This document shows positions 45,900-57,413 of a stretch of DNA of 64,000 nt, piece after piece. The position numbers and the translations under genes were made by a program. The stretch spans positions 42,848,001 to 42,912,000 of the forward strand of contig NC_134013.1 of the NCBI RefSeq assembly GCF_040712315.1, written 5' to 3'. This DNA is from Castanea sativa (Eukaryota; Streptophyta; Magnoliopsida; Fagales; Fagaceae). How positions within the stretch are numbered: the stretch's first letter is position 1; each line of letters starts with the position of its first letter. Below the pieces are notes generated by a model. That model worked only from the letters and a program-made list of their open reading frames with translations, did no database searches and was not told where the DNA came from.

Positions 45900-46869
45900 T
45901 GTTAGGGACATATTTTTATGTAATTGGCATTTCCTTTGACAAAACTCACTTTACTTGTATTTGGGTAAATCTAAGTAAATCTGTAGGTCTCGATACCTCC
46001 TCCACAGAAGCTCGATCTATCGAGATTCATTAAAGCTTAACAGATGTCTCAATCTATCGAGCTTACGGGATTCAGACTATAGCCAGCAATGTTTTTACTC
46101 TAAAAGACTATTTGTTTATGGGTTTGTATAATTCCTATTGGACTAGGAAAGCCCATGGTTTGTGTAAACCTATTTGGAATAGGAGAGCCCATTAAGCTCC
46201 TATTTAAAGGAGGTGGAAAAAGAAAAACCTAACCCTAGAAAAGCTTCATAAGGTTTTCTTTTTGAAACCCTAGCCTCCTCCTACAAAAGAAAGAGTTCTT
46301 GCTGCATTTCTTGTACGCCTTTGGGTTTTGTAACCAAGCAAAGTCTCTTGCACCAACATTGAAGATCTTATTGGTGTTTCTATGTGAAGCTGCTGCAAAT
46401 CAACTACAACAATCAAAGGGTTGCTGTGTAGTTAGTCACGTACTGGGATTCGTGCAAAGGAGTAAGTCACGTACTGGAATCCACGCATCAGATTGGTTAG
46501 TCACGTACTAGGAGCCGTGCATCAAAAGGAGAGATTGTCACTACTGAACAAGTCCAATTGAGTATTGGGGTAAAGGTTCAACTATAGGTTGGTATAAGGT
46601 ACTGGGATTCCTTTACTTGCAACTGCTTGTTTTGATAATAGTGGATTCTTGGGAGTGGCGACCTTAAAATCACCCAGTGGGGTTTTTGCCTTAGAGGTTT
46701 TCCCCATTCATAAACAAATCACCGTGTCAATTTATTTTCTGCTGCACTTTAGTTTATTGGTGATTTGTCGGTGCCACCACGTGTTTGCATGTTAATTTGA
46801 TTAATTAATAAACTTGGCTAATTAATCAATTAATTCATCACAAGGGGTCAATACGTTTTTGGCCTATCA
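45900..46869 (+). mobile_element. 5' LTR of element D
   Basis: 970 bp, TGTTAGGGAC to ggcctatca. CpG words gctcgatctatcgag at 46010-46024. TATA-like tatttaaagg at 46200. U5 has three tandem blocks beginning near tcacgtact (46434, 46465 and 46500). Confidence 0.93.
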
Positions 46870-46870
46870 A

Positions 46871-46888
46871 GTGGTATCAAAGCAGGCA
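46871..46888 (+). promoter_or_regulatory. Primer binding site of element D
   Basis: tggtatcaaagcaggcac directly inside the LTR, the tRNA-Met type site with one change. Confidence 0.88.
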
Positions 46889-46940
46889 CACTCTAATTAC
46901 GGTTTAATCTTTGTTGTGTGATCCATCGACCCCTGTTGTC

Positions 46941-47819
46941 ATGGAAACTCTTGATTGTTTTGATTTGCATGATCTTGTGTTGAATGATGATGATGATATT
47001 CAAGATGCCTATTGCAAGCTTTATAATTTTTGTATGAAATCTCTTGAATGTTCTACAAAATTAAAAGCTAAATTTAAAAAGGTCAAACTTGAAAAAGATG
47101 ATTTGATTGCAAAATTGGATGAAGCCAATAATTTGAATGAGAATTTTAAAAATCAAATTTCATCTCAAGTGGACAAAATTAAGAGTTTGGAAGAGCAACT
47201 AGTTGAATTTAAAACTGAAATTGAAAAATTAACTCGTGTCAAACTTGTTGTTGAACCTAACTCACAAGAAAAAGGTTTTTATATTCCCCTATTTAAAAGG
47301 AATAATGAAGAGTTGAAGGCTAATATTGCTAGGATAGACAAAGCTAAACAATCTAATGTTAACGCTGAAGTTTCTAAACCTATGTCTAAAACTTCTCGTA
47401 GGTTGAATAAAAATTTTGAATTTGTCCCTACTTGTCATCATTGTCATATTGTTGGTCATATTAGGCCACTTCGTCCTAAGTTAAGATCTCTATCAACCTC
47501 TAAGGTTAGACCTCCTTCTAGGAAGCCGAGTAGCTCTAAAACTACTCATGTTTGTCACCATTGTGGTGTTTCTGGACACATTCGGTTTAATTGCTTTAAG
47601 TTGTATCCTCAAAAGCAAGTGTCTAAATGGTCACAGGTTTCCTCTCAAGGACCTATACCTTTGTTTGGAGAGTTATTAAAAGTCTTGAGCTTTTTAACTC
47701 AATTTCAGAAGAATTTTAATTCTTCCATGTCCTTTAGTAGACATACTAGGACACGTGCCTTTTCATCTTCACGGCCAAAGACTCGTGCTATGTGGGTAAG
47801 AAAGGAGCCTAAGACTTAA
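46941..47819 (+). CDS. gag: Half-length Gag of element D
   Basis: An open frame of 292 residues from ATG 46941 to TAA. An acidic start (METLDCFDLHDL and a run of D) is followed by a long coiled coil (about residues 25-115, KDDLIAKLDEANNLNENF). Next is a basic linker, a first knuckle CHHCHIVGHIRPLR with the last cysteine replaced by R178, and a complete second knuckle CHHCGVSGHIRFNC at residues 205-218. The tail ends WVRKEPKT. It lacks the UBN2 domain that begins the Gag of element C and corresponds to that Gag's C-terminal half. It could bind RNA and multimerise. Whether it is expressed is unknown. The start was chosen because it is the first ATG in frame after the primer site. Confidence 0.8.
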   Translation: METLDCFDLHDLVLNDDDDIQDAYCKLYNFCMKSLECSTKLKAKFKKVKLEKDDLIAKLDEANNLNENFKNQISSQVDKIKSLEEQLVEFKTEIEKLTRVKLVVEPNSQEKGFYIPLFKRNNEELKANIARIDKAKQSNVNAEVSKPMSKTSRRLNKNFEFVPTCHHCHIVGHIRPLRPKLRSLSTSKVRPPSRKPSSSKTTHVCHHCGVSGHIRFNCFKLYPQKQVSKWSQVSSQGPIPLFGELLKVLSFLTQFQKNFNSSMSFSRHTRTRAFSSSRPKTRAMWVRKEPKT

Positions 47820-49919
47820 TTGTCTTTTCTGTTTGTCCTCTGCTTTAATTCTTTCTATCTATAGTAGGACTCTCTTTGCTTGATTTCTTATCTACTTTTG
47901 GAATCATGCTTTCATGCATCTGCACCTTTCTATCATGCCTTCACACATTTCCATTTTTCTTTCATGCTTTCATGTTGTTGTCTATTTTTGTTTGGTTGTT
48001 TAGTTTTTATTTTGTTTGTTTTCAAAATAAAAAAGGAAAAATCAGAAAAATACAAAAACAGTGTGTTTGTGTACATTGGTTCTTGTGAACCTTAAAATGG
48101 CCATTGAAATAGAGTATTCTAAACTTTGTATCGTTTGTAGCTTAGATGAGCATCTCTATGCATAACTAAGCAAGTGAGCTTTGTGGCTCTTTGTTTTTGA
48201 TGAGTAAGGTTAAGTGATCTCTTGTACTTAACACTCGTATCACTCTTTTTAACGGGAATGACTAGAAAATCCCAAGAGAAAGGCATAAATAACCATCTTA
48301 CCACTGTTACCTACCAATCATGACATGACATCTGTATGCTTCGGCATAGCAAAAGTGCAATGTCAAAAAGCTTAACATAATTGGGTATTTCTTTTCTCTC
48401 TTTTATATACCCATGCATGATTTGCTTAATAAAAAAAAATATATGCAAAGAAAATAAAAAGTAAAAAGAACAAAATGCTTTAAAACATGATTGCAAGCGT
48501 GTTTTCTAGGAGATGTGGGAGTTATAGGATGTACCTCGAAGGTGATAGTCCCCATCAAATAGTTATGATTGTGTGTGAGTTAAAGTGATTTTCTCATATC
48601 TCAAATCATCATTACATAGAGACAGTTATGCAATCTTGCGATCTTTTCACACACAACACGCAAAATTCTTTGCTATTTTTGATACATGTGCAGGTACAAT
48701 GTGATTTAGCCATCACAAGGTTAACATGCGTTAATGTATGCTCACTAAACTGTCATAACTTGTTTTTGAAATATAAAATTGGTTAGACTTGTTTAGTGTG
48801 TGTGTGTGTGTTTTGGATCAAAATGCATGACATTTTTCTTGTTGAGAGATGATTTTGAGAGATCAAAATGTTGTTTGGATCCTTGGTTGAGTTGCTTGTT
48901 TGATTGCATTCATGTCTATGTTTTTCTCTTCTTGAAAAATTGTTTTTAAAGCAATCTTGACAGCTCCTCGACACCTCTCGACACCTGGCTTATCTATCGA
49001 GCTCTTCACCTTTTTCTTATCGCAATCTCGATAGCTTCTCGATAGCTTCTCGATCCATTGAGAAAGTTTCTATCTCCTTGATAGATGTTCGATAGCTTCT
49101 TGATCCATCAAGGTTGGCTTCTTCTCGATAGATTCTCGACACCTCTCGATCGATCGAGATACCCTTGCATGCATTTCATTTTTTTCTTTGTTTTGCATTT
49201 TTTTCCCTTTGTGTCCATAGCATCTTGTTTTTCTTTTTCTTTCAGGTCTATGGTTCCTTGTTCTCCTTGTTCCCTCTATATCATTTTTCTATCTATCTCC
49301 GGTCATGTCTTTTGGCTTTTTATGCCCTTTGACAATCGTGTCAAAAAGGGGGAGAAATTTGAGAATTGAATGTCATTCCTTAGGGGGAGTAATAGACTTA
49401 GGGGGAGCACTTCATGTTAAAGGGAATAAATTTTTTGTTGTAACTAACTTAGGGGAAGAGTTAGTTTGATACACTTTGATATTGATATATATATTTTGTG
49501 TTGTGTATCTTTTAACTAACTTAGGGGGACAGTTAGTTTGATACACTTTGATATTGATATATATATTTTGTGTTGTGTATCTTTTGGTTTTGTAACCATT
49601 TACATACATCATGTGTTGTTTCTATATTAGATGATGATGTATGTGTTTCTCTCTTTATCTCACCTGTGTAGTTTCTTTTCTCTCTTTATACACATGTTTC
49701 TTATTTATTTAACTTGCCATTGTTTTCCACATGGTACCTTGATGTGTTTTGTTTAGTGCCTTTCAGGAAAGACAAGTTAAAGCCAAGTCCAGATTCCGAA
49801 CCTTCTTCTTGCAGCAACTTCCAAGGTTCAGATCTTTTAGATTAGACTTATTTATTTTGTAATCTTGAGTAGAATGTATTCTAGGACAGTCAATGTACTC
49901 TTGTGCTTTTGTAACGGAT
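47820..49919 (+). mobile_element. Non-coding internal zone of element D
   Basis: About 2.1 kb, collinear from 48209 with the whole interior of element B. Contains (TG)n at 48797-48810, a CpG-word cluster at 48955-49163 (ctcgacacctct, gatagcttctcgat, cgatcgatcgag), repeated purine tracts from 49343 onwards and a 72-bp tandem duplication. Short open frames here look accidental. Confidence 0.7.
49442..49585 (+). repeat. 72-bp tandem duplication
   Basis: Units 49442-49513 and 49514-49585 are nearly identical. Each starts aactaacttagggg, so the duplication also doubles a polypurine tract. Only a few bases near aggggaagag / agggggacag differ, suggesting a fairly recent event. Confidence 0.92.
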
Positions 49920-49920
49920 T

Positions 49921-49935
49921 GCCAAAAGGGGAGAT
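49921..49935 (+). promoter_or_regulatory. Polypurine tract of element D
   Basis: gccaaaaggggagat abuts the 3' LTR. Similar tracts lie at 49343, 49382, 49400, 49451 and 49522. Confidence 0.82.
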
Positions 49936-50978
49936 TGTTAGGGACATATTTTTATGTAATTGGCATATCCTTTGACAAAACACACTTTACTTGTATTTGG
50001 GTAAATCTATGTAGGTTCAAGATGATCATTGTAAGTGGTTAAATTGAAGACATGAAGATTACTCAAGAACTGCTCAAGAAAAGTGCAATTTTTAGGTCTC
50101 GATACCTCCTCGACAGAAGCTCGATCTATCGAGATTCATTAAAGCTTGACAGATGTCTTGATCTATCGAGCTTACAGGATTCAGACTATAGCCAGCAATG
50201 TTTTTACTCTAAAAGGCTATTTGTTTATGGGTTTGTATAATTCTTATTGGACTAGGAAAGCCCAAGGTTTGTGTAAACCTATTTGGAATATGAGAGCCCA
50301 TTAAGCTCCTATTTAAAGGAGGTGGAAAAAGAAAAACCTAACCCTAGAAAAGCTTCATAAGGTTTTCTTTTTGAAACCCTAGCCTCCTCCTACAGAAGAA
50401 AAAGGTGTTGCTGCGTTTCTTGTATACCTTTGGATTCTGTAACCAAGCAAAGTCTGTTGCACCAACATTGAAGATCTTATTGGTGTTTCTATGTGAAGCT
50501 ACTGTAAATCAACTACAACAATCAAAGGGTTGCTGTGGAGTTAGTCACGTACTAGGATTCTTGCAAATGAGTAAGCCGCGTACTGGGATCCGCGCATCAA
50601 ATTGGATTGTCATGTACTGGGAGCCGTGCATCGAAAGCAGAGATTGTCACTACAGAACAAGTCCAATTGGGTATTGGGGTAAGGGTTCAACTGTAGGTTG
50701 GTATAAGGTATTGGGATTCCTTTACTTGTAACCACTTGTTTTGATAATAGTGGATTCTTGGGAGTGGTGACCTTAAAATCACTCGGTGGGGTTTTTGCCT
50801 CAGAGGTTTTGCCCATTCGTAAACAAATTACCGTGTCAATTTATTTTCCACTGCACTTTAGTCTATTGGTGATTTGTTTGTGCTACTACGCGTTTGCATG
50901 TTAATTTGATTAATTAATAAACTTGGTTAATTAATCAATTAATTCATCACAAGGGGTCAATACGTTTTTGGCCTATCA
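49936..50978 (+). mobile_element. 3' LTR of element D
   Basis: 1,043 bp. It carries the 75 bp missing from the 5' LTR (around 50010-50090). CpG words at 50099-50173. It ends ggcctatca, followed by the duplicated aattt. Confidence 0.93.
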
Positions 50979-51845
50979 AATTTTGTGATTGGTTGTTGGT
51001 TTTTGTCAAAATTAAGCTTGCTTGCATGGGAATAAAATAGATAATCAAATAACAAAGGGGTTGTTGATAATTAAGACTTTTAGAATATTTATCTATCAGA
51101 TAATTATTATTTTAAAGACCTAATTATCAAGATAAAAGGGATTAGTTTTAGAATATAAGTTAAAAACACGTACAGTTACAATTCCCGGCTCATAAAATCC
51201 TCAAAAAAGAGTCCAAATTGAACCAAAATTGGAAGTGGGGCTCAACACACGAGAGGGCCAATCGGCACTCTTGGAGTGCCAAGGCTTGGCCTGGAAATCT
51301 TCTGATTAAGCTAGAACACATGTTATTTCGAATTTTTGGGGACAACGACACAGTCTAATTTGTATCTAATCTTATTTAGCTTATTTTACAAGCATCCAAC
51401 CTCTAAAAATAGGGGGAAAACTTCAGAAATCGAGGGGCCCTTCTTTTTATGACTTCTTAACTCCCCTTAAGTTAGAAACGTTCTAGAAGCCTTGGCTTTA
51501 AGAATATATTTTAGATCTCAAAGAGGTTAAACTTCTTTAATTTCTAAAATATTTCTATTATTGAATGGTATATTCATGCAAGTATGTCTTCACCCTCACT
51601 CTTTGTTTATTCTTTTCTTGCTTAACCGTTATATGTGTTTTATTCATTGAATCATTTTTAGGTATGTTTGATTTTATTCATTGTTAATACAATCTTGTTC
51701 ATATTTTTTTTCCTGCCATGTTCACATGTTTAATTTTTTTTTTTGTTTAATATTTGATTAACATGTTTAAGATTTAGTTCTCCTTTAAATTTCAAGATTT
51801 GCAATTAATTGCTAAAAGTCTTTTTTTTTAAAAGAACAACAAAAA

Positions 51846-52200
51846 CTATGTATTTTCATTAAATACAGATCTGAAATTTTTTCTAAATGAAAAATGATCT
51901 GTAAATTCATTAAATAAAGAGTTGAAATTTTCTTTGAATAAAAACTAGTCTGTATTTTCATTAAATATAGATCTGAAATTTTTTTGAGCAAAACTGGTCT
52001 GTATTTTCATTAAATATAGATATGAAATTTTTTATGCACATAAAACTGATCAGTATTTACATTAAATACATATCTGAAATTTTTTAGCATATGAAAACTG
52101 ATCTGTATTTTCATTAAATACAGATTTGAATTTTCCTATATATAAAAACTGGTTTGTATTTTCATTAAAATATAGATCTGAACTTTTTCATAATAAAATA
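51846..52200. repeat. Seven-unit, 50-52-bp hairpin array
   Basis: Units start near 51846, 51896, 51947, 51996, 52048, 52100 and 52151. Most contain ctgtattttcattaaatac followed by agatctgaaatttt. In the typical unit atctgtattt pairs with aaatacagat, so each unit can fold into a hairpin. Lies in the Tat-3 LTR. Confidence 0.9.
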
Positions 52201-52379
52201 TGTTTTCTTCAATGTAAAATATCACCAATTTTTGCGTTTACTGTTAAATAAAAATTGCAAATTTTGAATTTTTAAAGAATGAATTAATCTTGAATTTTGG
52301 AACTTTAACATGTCATGCATCATTTAAATTGGTATATAAATGGTAATTGACAATCTAGAAGACCAGACTCCGTTTGGGT

Positions 52380-52408
52380 AGAATGGGTGTGTAACACCTT
52401 CCCATTCT
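52380..52408 (+). other. Tat LTR hairpin, copy 3
   Basis: agaatggg pairs with cccattct around a 13-nt loop tgtgtaacacctt. Stem sequence differs from copies 1 and 2; loop length is the same. Confidence 0.85.
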
Positions 52409-52465
52409 GTAACCTAGCCTCCGAATCTAGATTTTGGTTCCAAGATAGTGCTTTATCTTTTCTTT

Positions 52466-52605
52466 TAGATTGTAATCTAGGAATCAATGCCTTGAATTTC
52501 CCTTTTTTAGATTGTAATCTAGGAAACAAAGCGTTGTAATCTTTTACTAGATTGTAATTTAGGAGACAAAGCTGTGTATATTTCATTTTATTAAATTGTA
52601 ATCCA
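52466..52605. repeat. Four-unit repeat with palindromic core
   Basis: tagattgtaatctagga starts at 52466 and 52508, then tagattgtaatttagga at 52548, and a decayed copy near 52590. The core agattgtaatct is a near-palindrome. Confidence 0.85.
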
Positions 52606-52778
52606 TTCAAATTAATGAAAGGTTGTATTATTCAAGTATGTACTTTGTGTATTCTTATCTTTTTTCTTTTTTCTTTTTTTTTAACAAAAAAATAAGTGGC
52701 GACTCCACATATAATCCTGAAAAGGAAGGTGCCAATACCTACAACTTTTCTAAGAGCCAGTTTTTCTAGTCTCTCACA

Positions 52779-52924
52779 GTGGCGACTCTACTGGGGATGT
52801 CAAGGGCTAAGCTTCACATTAGACTTCAAATGACCAATTATATACCCTTGTTTTTTTATTATGCTTTTTTTTGGTTCCTAATGTCTTGTATTATTTGTAT
52901 AATATTTTGTTTGAAGTTGCCATA
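52779..52924 (+). other. Primer site and start of Tat-3 leader
   Basis: gtggcgactctactgggga is a typical Tat primer-site region. The leader is interrupted at 52924 by Copia-2 and resumes at 61054. Confidence 0.75.
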
Positions 52925-54299
52925 TGTAGGAAAAACTGGTTTTGTATCTCATACAAAACACATAGCGGAAGCAACAAACAAGGATCTATTTCATTCATGA
53001 TTGATAACGTGCACTATGTAAATTTCAGAATTTAAGAACAAGATAGCGTACCTTGGTGTGGTGAAATTCAAAACCGAAGATTGAAGTACTCGGGAATACT
53101 TTTAATCTTCACTCCAATGCCACTCTACGCCTAAGATGTGTGGTCTCTCAACAGTTTTCAAAGGGAGAATGAAAGTGCGTCTCACATTCACATACACACC
53201 ATTTCTTATTTCACTAATAAAAATTCTACATATTTCTCCCTTTATAACTAACTAATTATCTAATTGGGCTGGCCTATTGGGCCTTCCCAATTGGGCTTTA
53301 GTGTGTGGCTTGGAGTGGGACCAAAAGGGACCAATAAGACACTAGCGCCAATGGGCCTTGGGCTTTTCCGTCAACTCTTGACAAGTCCAAAGTTACCATT
53401 AATTATATTTAATACCACTATATAAATATAATTGCACTCTAGGCCTTATTAATAAATTATATCCCAAAACTTTATTGTACATGCAACCCCTTCATAAAAT
53501 ATTCGTAGCAACACAAAGTCATGAATGTAGACTGCCACTTTGTAAATTACTACATCTTATCCTTGAGTACCCAGTTTAATCCTTTAACGTTATTCATCAT
53601 ATATTTATGAAATTCAATTTCATAAATATATACTTTAGTAATTTCTTACCAAAGTGGTTAGGTCTAGCACTCTGAATAACATACTCATTAAACTTATCTA
53701 AAAGGAATATTTTGTATCTCCATTAAGAGACTATGTATTCCATCTTGAGAATATATGTTCCATCAACACTAAATGTGGCTGCCTAATATACTGAGGTTTT
53801 GACCGTTACTTTAGATCTCACTCCTGATATATCAAAGCAACCTACACCTCATGATCAAGTCTATTATTCTCTCAGGATTAAGAGTTCATGCAAATAGAAG
53901 TCGTGAGATTTATTATTCATTTGACAGTCGTTAGGAGAATAATAAATCTCTCAATCATCTAGTTCAATATGTCTTAACTCTTAAAACATATCAACATATC
54001 AACTAGAAGTCCCTACTTCCATGATCAAGACAAATCATCTTAGTTAATACATTATAGTCTTCACAGATGAAATGCTCAATTTCATCACCGACTACGAACT
54101 ATAAATTTTGAGTTTACAAAGAACTTATGACTTATATCTTCTGTGACTAAATCACATACTATGCATCTCATGGACTATATGATAATGTCTCATATTCATG
54201 TTACCATTAGTTTAGATAATAATAAAACAACTTTATTAATCATAACATAATGTCATACATAGCATTATACAATAGGATTTAAGGGCACACATCCTAACA
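52925..54299 (-). mobile_element. 3' LTR of Copia-2
   Basis: 1,375 bp, beside the polypurine-like tract (minus strand ggcaagtgagagat). Hairpins 1 to 3 are present, read in reverse (53906 and about 53603-53640). Confidence 0.92.
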
Positions 54300-54313
54300 A
54301 TCTCTCACTTGCC

Positions 54314-57300
54314 CTAAAGACTATTGTGCACTAATCTAACTCCTATTCCCTCCAAATGTGACTCGAAAGTCCCTTGAGGCAAGACTTTGGTAAAAGGATC
54401 TGCTAGATTATTTGCACTTTCAATCTTTGTTACCGCAACATCTCCACGAGCAACAATGTCTCGAATGATGTGATACTTCCTCTCAATGTACTTTCCTTTC
54501 TTGTGATTTCTTGGATCTTTGGATTGTGCAACCGCTCCACTATTGTCGCAAAACAATGTGTTGGGAACTTGCTCCATTCTTACAACACCAAGATCAGAAA
54601 GGAATTTCTTGAGCCAAACAGCTTCCTTTGTTGCCTCACAAGCAGGAACGTACTCAGCTTCCATGGTGGAGTCCGCAATACAAGATTGCTTAACACTCCT
54701 CCAACTTATGGCTCCACCTCCCAAGGTGAAAACACATCCTGAAGTGGATTTTCTGAAATCTAGATCCGATTGAAAATCTGAATCTTTATAGCCAATGGCA
54801 ATCAAATCCTTACTATGGTAAACAAGCATATAATCTCTCGTTCTCCTAAGATACTTGAGAATATGCTTTACAGCCTGCCAATGTTTTGGTCCTGGATTTG
54901 ATTGATATCGGCTGACCATGCCAACTGTATAACAGATATCTGGTCTAGTACAAAGCATGGCATACATGAGACTTCCCTCTGCAGAAGCATAAGGAACTTG
55001 TCTCATCATATTTTCTTCCTCTTGAGTCTTAGGCCTTTGGTCATCAGACAAAGGAATTCCATGTCTAAAAGGAAGCAATCTTTTCTTGGAGTTTTGCATG
55101 CTAAACCGTTCTAGAACTTTATCTATATATCCAGTTTGTGATAAGCCTAACATCTTATTCTTACGATCTCCCCAAAGCTTGATCCCTAGAATAAAGTTAG
55201 CCTAACCTAAGTCCTTCATATCAAATTGGCTTGACAACCAAACTTTAACCGATGACATTACCCCTAAATCATTCCCAATGAGTAGAATATCATCAACATA
55301 AAGCGCTAAGAACATTACTACTTTGTCTCGATGTCTTTTGTACACGCATGGTTATTTTTTTCAAAACCAAATGATTTTATTGCTTGATCAAATCTGATGT
55401 TCCATGACCTAGATGCTTGCTTAAGTCCATAAATGGACCTATTCAACTTGCATACCATATGCTCTTGGTTCTTTGCTATGAAACCTTCTGGTTGCAACAT
55501 TTATGTTTCTTCTTCAAGACTGCCATTGAGAAATGCAATCTTGACATCCGTTTGCCAAACCTCATAATCATAATGAGCAGCAATGGATAAAAGAATTCTG
55601 ATAGACTTAAGCATGGCTACTGGCAAAAAAGTTTCATCATAATCAATTCCTTCTTTTTGTGTATACCCTTTCACCACTAGCCTTGCTTTAAAGGTTTCAA
55701 CTTTTCCATCTATCCCCTTTTTCCTCTTGTAAACCCATTTGCAACCAACAGGTTTAATGCCATTAGGCGCTTTTACAAGATCCCGTACATGATTGCAATA
55801 CATAGAATCCAATTCAGATTTCATAGCTTGGACCCAATGATGTGCATCTATATCATTTATTGCTTCAACATAAGTGTAAGGATCCGATTCAGCCTCTTCT
55901 GAGATAGCTTCATAAGTTTCTCCCAAACCTATAAATCTTATAGGAGGCCGAACAATTCTCCCACTACGATGAGGCACCTGTGTACTAGACATCTCATGAG
56001 TAGTATCTTGTGATTTATCTAATACAGTTATATCATCCCTAGATTCATCCATTGGTTGTTCAATTACAGGTTCATCTATTTCAGCCAATACAACTTTACT
56101 TCTAGGATTAAAATTATTCACATAATCATCTTCCAAAAATTTGGCATAGGTGCTAACAAACACTTTGTTATCCTTATGATTATAGAATAAATAACCCTTG
56201 GTTTCTTTTGAATACCCTAGAAACATGCATACTTCCGTTTTAGCTTCCAACTTATCAGACTTCCCTGTCAATACATGTGCTAGACATCCCCAAATGTGGA
56301 GATATTTCATACTAGGCTTGTGCCCACTCCACAATTCCTTAGGTGTGTTGGGAACAGATTTTGATGGAACTAAATTCAAAAGTGCATAGCAGTTTTTAGT
56401 GCATATCCCCAAAAAGAAACTATTAAAATTGAGTAACTCATCATGGACCTAACAATTTCCAAAAGAGTCCTATTCCTTCTTTCCACTACACCATTTTGTT
56501 GGGGAGTTCTAAGTGCAGTCAATTGGGAGACAATCCCATTTTGAATTAGGTAATCCTTGAAATCCCCAAGAAGGTATTCACCAGCTTGATCAGATCGAAT
56601 GGCCTTTATGCGTTTACCCAATTGATTTTCAACTTCAGCCCTAAACTCTTTGAAATTTTCAAAGGCTTCGGACTTTTCAAAGGCTTCGGACTTCCGTCTC
56701 ATTAGGTACACATGACCATATCTTGAGTAATCATCCGTAAAAGTGATGAAATACTCATAACCTCCTTTTGCTTGGATTGACATAGGACCACATACATCTG
56801 TATGAACTAATTCAAGCAACTCTTAGGCTCTTCTACCTTTTGCATTAAAAGGTCGTTTGGTCATCTTACCTTCTAAATAAGATTCGCAAACTGGAAATCC
56901 ATCAAAGTCCATGGGCTATAAAAGTCCATTTTTGATTAGTCTTTGAATCCTATTTGAATTAATATGACCCAAATGCAAGTGCCATAGATATGCATCACTA
57001 GTAGAAGGAAACTTTCTCATTAATGATTTTACATGAGAGCTACTATCTAATTCAGAATTGTATAATTCATGCTTGTCAGGAGTTAAAATATAAAGACCAT
57101 CCACAGTATTGCCAGAACAGATAAAAATTTTATCCTTCATTATTACAACATTGTCCTTTAGGATAACACAATATCCATGTTTATCTAAGTAAGTTGCAGA
57201 AATTAAATTCCTATGAACATTAGATACATACAAACAGTCTTCCAATATTAAAACTCTAGACTTAAAACATAAATTAAACACTCCAACAGCTTCAACCGGA

Positions 57301-57413
57301 ATCTTTCTCCCATTAGCCAAAGTAAGAAATAGTTCCCCCTCATTCAACTTTCTGGTCTCCTGGAACTCCTGCAAAGAATTGCAGATATGACTAGTACAAC
57401 CTGAATCCACACA
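54314..57413 (-). pseudogene. pol: pol of Copia-2
   Basis: Read from 57413 downwards. Protease CVDSGCTSH starts right after the TAG. Then GAG-pre-integrase WHLHLGHINSN. Integrase residues D (VHTDVCGP), D (IRSDQAGEY) and E (QQNGVVERRNRT) are present. Reverse transcriptase runs from WVQAMKSELDSM to catalytic YVDD (55300-55289). RNase H residues fall in YKDSDF, MEAEY and LFCDNSGA. The last block (55153-54314) is open and ends VHNSL. Defects: TAG after NGLL (56913-56915), TAA 56823-56825 shared with Copia-1, an 18-bp tandem duplication (56658-56693, SEAFEK twice), TAA after EEET, a frame break near 55350 and a TAG before the last block. Confidence 0.9.

Larger units (their letters stand above)
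45900..50978 (+). mobile_element. Element D: complete gag-only Sirevirus-like element
   Basis: A 5.1-kb element flanked by the perfect duplication aattt (45895-45899 and 50979-50983). LTRs are 45900-46869 and 49936-50978; the 5' LTR has lost about 75 bp near 45980 relative to its partner. It has a primer site, one open gag, a 2.1-kb non-coding zone and several polypurine tracts. No pol and no deletion scar in the coding part. This is the best reference copy for the non-autonomous family in the window. Confidence 0.95.
45596..52778 (+). mobile_element. Tat LTR split by element D (Tat-3)
   Basis: Starts TGTAGACACTCGATTTTGCA and ends ctctcaca, followed by the primer region gtggcgactctactgggga (52779). 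Without element D and one target copy it is about 2.1 kb. It contains a 7-unit tandem array (51846-52200), a 4-unit array (52466-52605) and hairpin copy 3. Confidence 0.85.
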
